A stretch of DNA of 7,032 nt from an uncultured Collinsella sp. (lineage in GTDB: Bacteria > Actinomycetota > Coriobacteriia > Coriobacteriales > Coriobacteriaceae), in assembly GCA_900544845.1 (NCBI GenBank), contig UQWV01000080.1:1-7032 (forward strand). Reading direction: 5' to 3'. This document shows, piece after piece, positions 1-4,719 of the stretch. The notes under the pieces were generated by a model that was given only the letters and a program-made list of their open reading frames with translations, was not told the DNA's origin and searched no databases. Both the position numbers and the translations under genes were made by a program. Position 1 is the stretch's first letter. Every line of letters starts with the position of its first letter.

Positions 1-2
1 GC

Positions 3-98
3 CTATTTGGAATCCGAATCGTCCATGGAGCCGTCGATGCCGGTTTTGGTGTCGTCCGTATTGGAATCGTCATCCTTCGATATGTGCGATACGGCTCG
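3..98 (-). pseudogene. Acidic C-terminal coding tail, in frame after the htrA stop
   Basis: Reading on through the TAA of the htrA-like fragment in the same frame gives 31 more codons before a TAG at 3-5. The peptide is rich in Asp and Ser (it includes SKDDDSNTDDTKTG and ends SMDDSDSK). Most of its codons end in C or G, as in the better genes here, so it looks like genuine coding sequence and not spacer. It has no start codon with a ribosome binding site. It may be the 3' end of another gene fused to the htrA debris, or part of a longer protein interrupted by the TAA. I do not recognise the family. Chance cannot be excluded for so short a stretch. Confidence 0.3.
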
Positions 99-458
99 TT
101 AATAGCCCTGGCCGTAGCCCTGACCCTGCTGGCCTAGCAGCTCCTCCAGATACTGGCGCAGCTGCTCGTCGGTAATACCGCCGTTGCCGGTGTCGGTCGC
201 GCTGTCGTTCTGCTGCTGGTTCTGCAGCTCCTCGTCGGAGCCCAGCTCGACCGTGCCCTTCTTCTCGTCCTTGCCGCGCATGAGCGTGATCTCGACCTTC
301 TCGCCCACCTCGTGGCTGCGCAGCGCGATGATCAGACCATCAGCGCTCGTAATCTCGTCATCGTCCAGCTTGGTGATGACATCGCCCTCCTGGATGCCGG
401 CCTTGGCGGCGGGACCGTCCTCGACGACGCTCGCCACATACGCACCGCTATCAGTGCT
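99..458 (-). pseudogene. htrA: 3' fragment of an HtrA/DegP-like serine protease (PDZ domain and C-terminal tail)
   Basis: About 119 codons with a clear PDZ domain: SGAYVASVVEDGPAAKAGI, then QEGDVITKLDDDEI, then SADGLIIALRSHEVGEKVEI and a closing strand LMRGKDEKKGTVELG. A Gln- and Gly-rich tail follows (NQQQND, DEQLRQYLEELLGQQGQGYGQGY split around positions 101-150). In HtrA proteases this domain follows a secreted trypsin-like catalytic domain and binds unfolded or C-terminal peptides at the cell surface. Here the whole protease domain with its His-Asp-Ser triad, and any membrane anchor, is missing. The reading frame stays open to 599, but the upstream 47 codons are an out-of-frame reading of a different gene start. 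The only initiator there is a TTG at 599 with no Shine-Dalgarno sequence. I therefore treat it as a truncated remnant; expression as a free PDZ peptide is unlikely. Confidence 0.8.
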
Positions 459-573
459 GAGCCACGCGCGCTGCCGCCTGGGCACGGGCATCGGTTGGTA
501 CGGCGGCGTCCACGCTCGCAGGCGCTTCGAGATCGATGTCCACACCGTCATCAAATAGGCTCGATTGCTCCAT
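451..573 (-). pseudogene. 5' fragment of another gene (40 codons), cut at the htrA junction; possibly NAD-dependent DNA ligase-like
   Basis: An ATG at 573 is preceded by GAAGGAG with seven bases of spacing, the best ribosome binding site in this part of the window. The peptide starts MEQSSLFDDGVDIDLEAPAS and continues to ARAQAAARVAQH before a TGA at 451-453. The acidic start followed by an Ala/Arg helix resembles the beginning of a cytoplasmic protein. The ending AAARVA resembles the first helix of NAD-dependent DNA ligase (LigA), where x-AAxRVAELR precedes a YHxxxYYVLD motif. That motif is not present here, so this identity is a guess. The coding character stops near 455-465, where sequence belonging to htrA in another frame begins. 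This looks like the start of an intact gene elsewhere, duplicated or recombined into this place. Confidence 0.55.
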
Positions 574-580
574 AGCGGTA
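567..580 (-). promoter_or_regulatory. Strong ribosome binding site for the 451-573 fragment
   Basis: On the minus strand GAAGGAGTACCGCT stands directly before the ATG at 573. Its quality shows that the fragment carries an authentic gene start, which decides between this frame and the overlapping PDZ frame. Coordinates here take in the start codon. Confidence 0.6.
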
Positions 581-599
581 CTCCTTCGCTCGATTTCAA

Positions 600-808
600 A
601 CGGATACAAGAGCACCACCGTTACGACGGACGTCCCGGTTCCGTGCATAACGAAAAGTCAACCGAGGGTTTTGTCCCGTCAAGACGCCGAACGAGAATTA
701 CGTACCGCCAAGAGCCTCAAAACACGCCCCTCGCGGGACAGAATCCTCACTCGGTTTCCATGCGGAGCAAAAACCTCAATCGATCATCCTCCGCAACGTC
801 TATCCACC
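600..808. other. Gap without a convincing gene; imperfect inverted repeat
   Basis: I see no supported gene here. Two open frames on the plus strand lack ribosome binding sites and run across the gene fragments. An imperfect inverted repeat is present: CCGAGGGTTTTGTCCCG at 662-678 against CGGGACAGAATCCTCACTCGG (734-754). The arms match apart from a three-base insertion and two mismatches. On the minus strand the left arm is followed by TTGACT, a possible -35 box for the 451-573 gene start, but I see no good -10 at the right distance. Confidence 0.4.
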
Positions 809-838
809 AAAAAGGTCGCCCCACGTGGAGCGGCCTTT
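809..838 (-). terminator. Probable intrinsic terminator of the 872-1291 gene
   Basis: AAAGGTCGC (811-819) pairs with GCGGCCTTT (830-838), nine pairs including one G-U. The loop itself contains the palindrome CCACGTGG (821-828), which can extend the stem. On the minus strand the hairpin runs into TTTTT (809-813). It lies 34 bases past the stop of the minus-strand gene at 872, the expected place for its terminator. Confidence 0.65.
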
Positions 839-871
839 GCTCGCAGCTTTTTACTGATAGTTACTCAAAAT

Positions 872-1291
872 TTATTCCAACACATCCACAGAAGAGCAGC
901 GAATCGTATTTCTCTTTCGGGAATCGAGAAAATAGCCTACCTTGACTTTAGACCCAACGCTCACGGGGCTATCGCTTACATAGCGCGTATGTTCTGAATC
1001 AACCAGAATGGTCAGACGATCAGACCCGTCGTTATATGGATCTTCGCTTTCGACCGACATGGTAAAGTCGCCAGAGCTGTCAACGTTCAACACCGATCCG
1101 CTCACGAACCACAAATGTGAATAGTCACCTCCGCTATCTTTTTGGCAACGCTCCACTTTTAGAAATAGCGCAGAGAATGCGAACACGGCAACTGATATAG
1201 CGATGAAAACCTTAACGCCACCCCCCTTGCCATGAAATCCAAATTTATTCGCCAAAGAAAAATACCCCTGCCTTATCCGTGTAATTAGCAT
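872..1291 (-). CDS. Small membrane-anchored hypothetical protein, extracytoplasmic beta-rich domain
   Basis: A 139-residue protein with a basic N-terminus, one hydrophobic segment at about residues 27-46 (VFIAISVAVFAFSALFL), then a soluble domain of about 90 residues. The soluble part alternates short polar and hydrophobic strands (LWFVSGSVLNVDSSGDF, RLTILVDSEH, VGSKVKVGYFLD) and ends near a Cys (IRCSS). That pattern suggests a small beta barrel, perhaps an OB-like fold, outside the membrane; I do not recognise the family. The ATG at 1291 has no Shine-Dalgarno sequence. A TTG at 1255 follows GGCAGGGG at nine bases and would give about 127 residues with the same membrane segment, so the start is uncertain. 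It stands alone, with a terminator just downstream. A role in the envelope is inferred only from topology. Confidence 0.6.
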   Translation of the reverse strand: MLITRIRQGYFSLANKFGFHGKGGGVKVFIAISVAVFAFSALFLKVERCQKDSGGDYSHLWFVSGSVLNVDSSGDFTMSVESEDPYNDGSDRLTILVDSEHTRYVSDSPVSVGSKVKVGYFLDSRKRNTIRCSSVDVLE

Positions 1292-1296
1292 AGTAC

Positions 1297-1308
1297 TACG
1301 TTAACGTA
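1297..1308. repeat. 12-bp perfect palindrome TACGTTAACGTA
   Basis: TACGTTAACGTA is exactly self-complementary and lies 6 to 17 bases upstream of the ATG at 1291. It occupies the place where the ribosome binding site or core promoter of that gene should be. It could be an operator. No partner regulator is identifiable in the window. Confidence 0.45.
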
Positions 1309-1310
1309 CT

Positions 1311-1343
1311 CATGGCTGTGGGTTGGTTTAACCTACAGCCATG
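1311..1343. repeat. 14-bp inverted repeat, five-base loop
   Basis: CATGGCTGTGGGTT (1311-1324) pairs with AACCTACAGCCATG (1330-1343). All fourteen positions pair, one of them as G-U on the plus-strand RNA, around the loop GGTTT. Neither strand has a T run directly after the stem, so a standard intrinsic terminator is not supported. It lies between divergent frames (872-1291 minus and 1387-1647 plus). It could be a 5' leader structure or a protein binding site. Confidence 0.6.
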
Positions 1344-1386
1344 CTAAAGTTGCCAAAAGGGGCACAAAAGCCAATACGTTTGCGCC

Positions 1387-1647
1387 ATGCCGGCACAGCG
1401 ACCTGGCATCGTATGCACCGGCGGGATCATCGCTGGCCTGCAAGGAGGGCATATCCGCGCGCTCATGGTCGCCGGAGGCCTCGTGATGCAGCACGCGCCG
1501 GGCGGCGACTGGAAGCGCGTCGATTGGGATGCGCTTGCCGCCTGGCTCGACAGACACGGTTACAAGGTCGCTGATTGCAAGACGGAGACCCTTCCGACCG
1601 CCGACGCGGCGAGTGGGAACGCAAGGGTAAAAACGCATCGTCGCTGA
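1387..1647 (+). pseudogene. Orphan coding fragment, likely the C-terminal part of a lost gene
   Basis: The frame gives 86 codons; from about 1405 on nearly every codon ends in G or C, in contrast with the AT-rich flanks, so real coding ancestry is likely. The peptide has a hydrophobic Gly-rich start (GIVCTGGIIAGLQGGHIRAL, then MVAGGLVMQ). A soluble helical part follows (DWKRVDWDALAAWLDRHGYK), then a basic tail ending VKTHRR. The ATG at 1387 has no ribosome binding site, and the frame upstream is closed by a TAA at 1345-1347. Coding character seems to begin after the ATG. I read it as the 3' end of a gene whose front was lost next to the hairpin at 1311-1343. The Gly-rich strand-turn-helix resembles enzyme cores such as thiolase-like folds, but this is too vague to name. 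Confidence 0.4.
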
Positions 1648-1694
1648 ACCAGTGAGTCAGTATTCTTTAGTTGGATGATGGATATTGAAATTAA

Positions 1695-1723
1695 TTAGCG
1701 AGATAATGTGCATATCTCATAAT
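1695..1723 (+). promoter_or_regulatory. Possible promoter with overlapping inverted repeat for the small membrane gene pair
   Basis: A CATAAT (1718-1723) matches five of six consensus -10 bases and lies 32 bases before the ATG at 1756. The hexamer 17 bases upstream, TTAGCG, is a weak -35. Between them lies GAGATA (1700-1705) and TATCTC (1713-1718), a perfect six-base inverted repeat around seven bases, well placed for a repressor operator. The evidence is positional only. Confidence 0.35.
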
Positions 1724-1755
1724 GTATGCGTTGCACCATGAGAGAGGGGTCTGTC

Positions 1756-1857
1756 ATGAGCTGGAAACCGAGAAAATGCGTTATCGCCGGTCTCGTGACA
1801 ACCGGTCCTAGCGGCGGCTTGTTTGCAACCGCAATGACATTCACTTGCATGTTCTAA
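1756..1857 (+). CDS. 33-codon hydrophobic peptide, first gene of a small pair
   Basis: ATG at 1756 follows AGAGGGG at about eight bases. The peptide starts MSWKPRKCVIAGLVTTGPSG and ends GLFATAMTFTCMF. It has a short cationic head (three basic residues in the first seven) and then an uncharged, Gly/Thr-rich hydrophobic stretch long enough to enter a membrane. It ends in TAA only twelve bases before the start of the next small membrane gene. That spacing and the shared upstream promoter suggest one transcript. Possible roles are a leader peptide, a small membrane protein, or a secreted bioactive peptide with the next gene as its immunity or export partner. The Gly-Gly at residues 20-21 followed by Thr and Cys would suit the last idea, but no modification or processing gene is visible. 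Not recognised as a known family. Confidence 0.45.
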   Translation: MSWKPRKCVIAGLVTTGPSGGLFATAMTFTCMF

Positions 1858-1869
1858 AAGGCAGTTGCC

Positions 1870-2109
1870 ATGCTGTCGCAAAATCAATCGAGATACTTGG
1901 TCACAATCGGCTTTGCCCTGCTTGCATTACTCTTTGCTAGCGACCTTTTGCTGAAACCGCCCAAGGAACTCGTTTCGCTTGCCATAGCCTGCATTTCCGC
2001 CCTTTACTTTACGGCAACCCTATTCGTCGGACTAAAGGAGAGGAAAAAAGGCGCAGTCGTTGCATCTGCCGTAGGCGTGATCATAGCCATTGCCTCATTC
2101 TTTATCTGA
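1870..2109 (+). CDS. 79-residue integral membrane protein (three predicted segments)
   Basis: ATG at 1870 follows AAAAGGCAG at about five bases. The protein is almost wholly hydrophobic, with segments at about residues 10-27 (LVTIGFALLALLFASDLL), 34-54 (LVSLAIACISALYFTATLFV) and 61-79 (GAVVASAVGVIIAIASFFI). These are joined by KPPKE and a basic loop KERKK. By the positive-inside rule the KERKK loop is probably cytoplasmic, with the C-terminus ending in the membrane. It follows a 33-codon peptide gene by twelve bases. Length and topology resemble small immunity or accessory membrane proteins, but there is no diagnostic motif, so the function remains unknown. Coding is supported by the ribosome binding site, hydrophobic periodicity and a clean stop. 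Confidence 0.65.
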   Translation: MLSQNQSRYLVTIGFALLALLFASDLLLKPPKELVSLAIACISALYFTATLFVGLKERKKGAVVASAVGVIIAIASFFI

Positions 2110-2320
2110 CACATTGGTGATCTAGGGGCGATATCGTAGGAATACGACCGGGAGAGCCGGGACCAGATTGCCCGGGTCGCTCGGTTGGCTGTTTAATAAG
2201 CGCTAACGGTTGAGTTGTCGCAGCATAATCGCGGCTGCAAATATGTGACCATATGACCATGCTAACATGTGCGCACAGTCATATGGTCACGGCTGTTGAT
2301 TGGTGCCTTAGAAAAATTGA
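2110..2320. other. Intergenic region: weak GC-rich hairpin
   Basis: This stretch has no gene that I can support. A GC-rich imperfect hairpin (CGACCGGG at 2145-2152 with CCCGGGTCG at 2171-2179, one bulged base) lies 36 bases past the small membrane gene. It may end its transcript, although only a weak T-rich stretch (GTTTAATAAG) follows, at some distance. The remainder holds the 13-bp inverted repeat listed separately. Confidence 0.35.
2245..2290. repeat. Perfect 13-bp inverted repeat with palindromic loop
   Basis: GTGACCATATGAC (2245-2257) is exactly complementary to GTCATATGGTCAC (2278-2290). The 20-base interval holds a second perfect palindrome, TGTGCGCACA (2268-2277). The left arm also contains an overlapping direct repeat, TGACCAT-A-TGACCAT (2246-2260). 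No T run follows on either strand, so a terminator is unlikely. Nested two-fold symmetry upstream of the ATPase gene suggests a dimer binding site or an extruding cruciform. Confidence 0.7.
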
Positions 2321-2406
2321 AATCGTCCCAACGAACCATCGTCAATCGTCCCAATAAGTTATCGTTATTTGTCCCAATAAGTCATCGTTATTTGTCCCAA
2401 CGACGC
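2321..2406 (+). repeat. 23-bp tandem repeats (three full copies and a partial fourth), iteron-like
   Basis: Units start at 2321, 2344, 2367 and 2390. The core CGTCCCAA or TGTCCCAA recurs at the same phase in all four, and the ATCGTT or ATCGTC end in the first three. Units 2 and 3 differ at only three positions, and unit 1 is more diverged. The partial fourth copy (to about 2406) reaches the -35 area of the ATPase promoter. Exact 23-base phasing (a little over two helical turns) puts successive cores on nearly the same face of the DNA. This suits cooperative binding by a regulator, possibly the ATPase itself through its winged-helix region. Confidence 0.8.
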
Positions 2407-2422
2407 AGATAGACAGTATAAT
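2392..2422 (+). promoter_or_regulatory. Promoter of the AAA/DUF4143 ATPase gene
   Basis: A perfect TATAAT is at 2417-2422. A possible -35, TTGTCC (2392-2397, four of six consensus bases), lies 19 bases upstream and is formed by the last tandem repeat. Any protein bound to the repeats would therefore touch the polymerase site. The predicted transcript would have a leader of about 20 bases, with GGAGG at 2438-2442 as ribosome binding site. Confidence 0.6.
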
Positions 2423-2450
2423 TTCAAGTGGATGATTGGAGGGAAAGGCG

Positions 2451-3716
2451 ATGGATAGGTACATAGGACGTTGTGTTGACTGCTTGGTCGAGCGCGACCT
2501 TGGCATTTTTGGTGCAGTGCTCATTCAGGGGCCGAAATGGTGTGGAAAGACAACGACAGCTCAGAGATTTGCCGAGTCATCGTTATCTCTCTCCGACCCA
2601 TCTGGCGGTTTTGCGGCCCTCCAGCTCGCTCGTCTCGATCCGGCCCAGGCAATTGTCGGACCGACCCCGAGGCTTGTCGACGAATGGCAGGAGGAACCGA
2701 AGCTATGGGATGCCGTGCGATTCGAATGCGATGTCAGGGGAGGGGAGCCAGGACAGTTCATTCTCGCCGGATCTGCGACGCCGCGAGCCGAGAACCAGCC
2801 GATGCACAGCGGTGTGGGTCGAATCGCCCGTTTGCGGATGGATACCATGACGCTTTTCGAGCTCGGTATTTCGTCGGGAGCGGTCTCGCTTGGTGCGCTG
2901 CTCGATGGCGATTCCGTTGCGGCATCACTCGGATCCATCGCCGGTATCGCCGGTATCGCGGATTTGCTCTGCCGCGGCGGTTGGCCCCAAGCGGTCGGTA
3001 AGACGACTGCCGACGCGATGCGGATAGCCGCCGCCTATATTGACGGTGTTTGCGAGTCTGACGTTTCGAGGGCGGATGGAGTGAAACGCGACCCGGTTAA
3101 GGTAAGGGCCTTGCTCTCCTCGCTTGCGCGCAATGAATCGACCCTTGCCGGCATGAAGTCCATCGAAAGGGATTTGGGCGTTGACGTCTCAAAGAATACG
3201 ATTACCGGTTACATGGGCGCGCTGCGCCGTATCAATATCGTCGACGATGTCCCCGCGTGGCATCCGGCTCTCAGATCGCCGGTGAAGTTGCGGCAGGGCG
3301 CAAAGCGGCACCTTGCTGACCCATCGCTCGCCGTCGCCCTCATCGGCGCGGACCCGGAGTCGTTGTCATCCGATCCGAAGACCCTTGGCTTGCTCTTCGA
3401 ATCCCTCGTGCTGCACGATCTCAAGGTTTACGCGGCAGCCAGCGATGCGACCGTATCTCACTACCACGACGCTGACGACCTGGAGGTCGACGCGATTGTC
3501 CATCGTCGTGACGGCTCGTGGGTTGCCATTGAGGTCAAGCTTGGGAGCCCCCAAGTCCCAGAGGCAGTGGAAAATCTGCTTCGACTCGAGCGAAAGCTGG
3601 TCGATCGCGGGGAGAGGCCACCTGCGGCGAAACTCATCGTCATCGGGTTTGGTATGCCGGCTCACGTAACTGGCGAAGGCATCGTTATTGCTCCGGTCGA
3701 CACGCTCGGAATCTAA
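2451..3716 (+). CDS. AAA-family ATPase with DUF4143 (restriction-endonuclease-like) C-terminal domain
   Basis: 421 residues from the ATG at 2451, which follows GGAGG at eight bases; an in-frame TTG at 2436 has no ribosome binding site and is rejected. The N-terminal AAA_14 ATPase has Walker A GPKWCGKT (27-34), Walker B LVDEWQ (75-80, D77-E78) and a sensor-1 strand FILAGSATP (103-111). Next comes the family-typical stretch GRIARLRMDTMTLFELG (123-139). A winged-helix-like part lies at about 214-266. The DUF4143 end has GLLFE (E317), LEVDAIV (D347) and AIEVKLG (E361, K363), the spacing of a PD-(D/E)XK nuclease-like fold with apparently intact residues. Such proteins are common in gut bacteria; their role is poorly known and nuclease activity is not established. 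The gene is a single cistron with its own repeat-bearing promoter, ending before a strong hairpin, and it shows no damage. Confidence 0.93.
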   Translation: MDRYIGRCVDCLVERDLGIFGAVLIQGPKWCGKTTTAQRFAESSLSLSDPSGGFAALQLARLDPAQAIVGPTPRLVDEWQEEPKLWDAVRFECDVRGGEPGQFILAGSATPRAENQPMHSGVGRIARLRMDTMTLFELGISSGAVSLGALLDGDSVAASLGSIAGIAGIADLLCRGGWPQAVGKTTADAMRIAAAYIDGVCESDVSRADGVKRDPVKVRALLSSLARNESTLAGMKSIERDLGVDVSKNTITGYMGALRRINIVDDVPAWHPALRSPVKLRQGAKRHLADPSLAVALIGADPESLSSDPKTLGLLFESLVLHDLKVYAAASDATVSHYHDADDLEVDAIVHRRDGSWVAIEVKLGSPQVPEAVENLLRLERKLVDRGERPPAAKLIVIGFGMPAHVTGEGIVIAPVDTLGI

Positions 3717-3727
3717 AGCTATTTGCA

Positions 3728-3770
3728 TTTTCAGAAATCCTCTAGAAGGTGCCTGGAGGATTTCTGGAAA
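3728..3770. repeat. Long hairpin between convergent genes
   Basis: CAGAAATCCTC (3732-3742) pairs perfectly with GAGGATTTCTG (3756-3766). It extends outward through four more pairs (one G-U) to 3728 and 3770, and inward through three more (one G-U). It lies between the stop of the ATPase gene (3716, plus) and the stop of the minus-strand remnant (3792), so it probably ends or insulates both transcripts. The T tract is on the 5' side and the A tract on the 3' side of the stem, opposite to a classical intrinsic terminator on either strand. Termination may therefore need a factor, or the element may mainly stabilise RNA 3' ends. Confidence 0.6.
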
Positions 3771-3791
3771 CAACCGGTATTTTGATCTGGG

Positions 3792-4255
3792 CTAAGAAAG
3801 GTTGCGGGTCCAGATTCCGTGCTGCGTGGAGCCGGTGATTTTGTTCAGGAACTCGCGCTGCTCCTCGGTTGCGAGGATGTAGGTAGAGCAGCCACTGAGC
3901 ATCTGGTCGACGTCTGTGATTCCGGACGCCTCCCATCCCAAGATGCTGACGGCCTTGAGCGTCAGGCAGTTGAGGAACATGTAGGACGTGTTCTCGACGT
4001 TCGAGGTGTCAAGACGGTCGAGATCAAAAAGCTCCGTGACGCTTGAGCATCCCCTGAACATGCCCTCCAGGGTCGTGCAATCCGATGTATCGAGTTTCGA
4101 TAGGTCGATTGGGCCAGACCGTCGAACAGGTATCTACCGCTCTCTGGATCCCAGGTATCCAGGACAACGACCTCACGGATTCGATTCCTGTAGGAATACC
4201 ACGGTTGCTTTCCGAATTCGTCCGTGTGTGTACGGATGAATGCGGGGTTCAATAC
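3792..4255 (-). pseudogene. BspA-like / DUF285 repeat surface protein remnant, frameshifted and truncated
   Basis: Two frames together encode one recognisable protein. The first, from about 4255 to 4109, reads NPAFIRTHTDEFGKQPWYSY, then RNRIREVVVLDTWDPESGRY and LFDGLAQ. The second, from about 4109 to the TAG at 3792, reads IDLSKLDTSDCTTLEGMF, RGCSSVTELFDLDRLDTSNV, ENTSYMFLNC and on to a tail ending TEEQREFLNKI...TRNLS. The DTSxVxxxxxMFxxC units are typical of BspA-like or DUF285 leucine-rich-like repeats of secreted adhesins. One missing base in the run at 4109-4111 would rejoin GLAQ with IDLS. No signal peptide, start codon with ribosome binding site, or cell-wall anchor is present. Full-length family members are far longer. 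This is most likely a decayed remnant, though sequencing error at the short homopolymer is possible. Confidence 0.7.
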
Positions 4256-4284
4256 CCCGGCGGCCTGATCGGCAGACCGCCGGG
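4244..4284. repeat. Two alternative hairpins downstream of the ABC operon
   Basis: CCCGGCGG (4256-4263) pairs perfectly with CCGCCGGG (4277-4284). GGGGT (4244-4248) pairs with ACCCC (4254-4258). They share 4256-4258, so only one can form fully at a time. They lie six bases past the stop of the 4290-4718 gene on the minus strand. No T run follows, so this is a possible but non-classical transcription end. Confidence 0.4.
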
Positions 4285-4289
4285 AACTC

Positions 4290-4718
4290 TCACTCCTCGA
4301 TAAAAGCCGGCACCCGGTTAGTCCTGCGCATCTTGAAATCGCCAGTTTCGTGGGAGACGTAGAGAATGCCGTCCATCCCGTCTCGTGATGCATACGACAG
4401 GTGAACTGAACCGCAATCCGATCCATCATTGTCGAGAAGATCAAACGAATTCGGATCGCTCGTTGCGGCCAAACGACCACTCATACAATAGCCATCGTCA
4501 TTACAGATTTGCCATTCCATGTCTTCGCCTGCAAGAATCGCCATAGACGGCCTGGTCGCGCCATCGTTGACATACATCCCGTCTATGCCAAACCCATTTT
4601 CAGCGCCATCGATGAACGACTGCTCGGACCTATACCTCGCAAATGATGCACATAACACCATTGCAAGACAAAGTACAAAGCCAACAATCGCTATCTTTGC
4701 ATAGCTCTTGCCCATCAT
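4290..4718 (-). CDS. Small membrane-anchored protein coupled to the ABC transporter
   Basis: About 142 residues starting MMGKSYAKIAIVGF. A short basic head is followed by one hydrophobic segment at about residues 7-25 (KIAIVGFVLCLAMVLCASFA), then a soluble domain of about 115 residues that should lie outside the membrane. That domain is acidic and rich in short strands and turns (DMEWQICNDDGYCMSGRL, NSFDLLDNDGSDCGSVHL, DGILYVSHETGDFKMRR). It has three Cys that could form disulfides, and suggests a small beta barrel; I do not recognise a family. GGAGG lies eight bases before the ATG at 4718, inside the end of the ABC gene, whose TGA (4722-4720) is one base away. Expression is therefore probably coupled to the transporter. 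It may sense or bind its substrate. A GTG at 4727 is an alternative start but too close to the Shine-Dalgarno. Confidence 0.72.
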   Translation of the reverse strand: MMGKSYAKIAIVGFVLCLAMVLCASFARYRSEQSFIDGAENGFGIDGMYVNDGATRPSMAILAGEDMEWQICNDDGYCMSGRLAATSDPNSFDLLDNDGSDCGSVHLSYASRDGMDGILYVSHETGDFKMRRTNRVPAFIEE

Positions 4719-4719
4719 G

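Noticed and set aside
184..575. Plus-strand open frames opposite the htrA fragment
   Set aside because: They mirror the PDZ and upstream fragment, are rich in Ser/Arg low-complexity stretches and have no ribosome binding site.
459..599. N-terminal extension of the PDZ frame as a complete 166-residue protein
   Set aside because: It would start at a TTG without Shine-Dalgarno, and these codons are an out-of-frame reading of a better supported gene start.
2321..2406. CRISPR array
   Set aside because: The units are directly contiguous with no unique spacers and there are no cas genes.
2342..2524. Minus-strand 60-codon frame across the tandem repeats
   Set aside because: Its sequence (for example TNNDDLLGQITIT) simply comes from the 23-bp repeat DNA and the opposite strand of the ATPase start; 23 is not a multiple of three, so the repeats do not encode a repeated peptide.
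3728..3770. Terminal inverted repeats framing the ATPase as a mobile element together with 2245-2290
   Set aside because: The sequences of the two hairpins are unrelated, no transposase is present and no flanking target duplication is visible.
4170..4200. tRNA-like T-arm sequence (GGATTCGATTCC)
   Set aside because: No matching acceptor stem, D-arm or anticodon arm can be formed around it, and it lies in BspA-like coding sequence.
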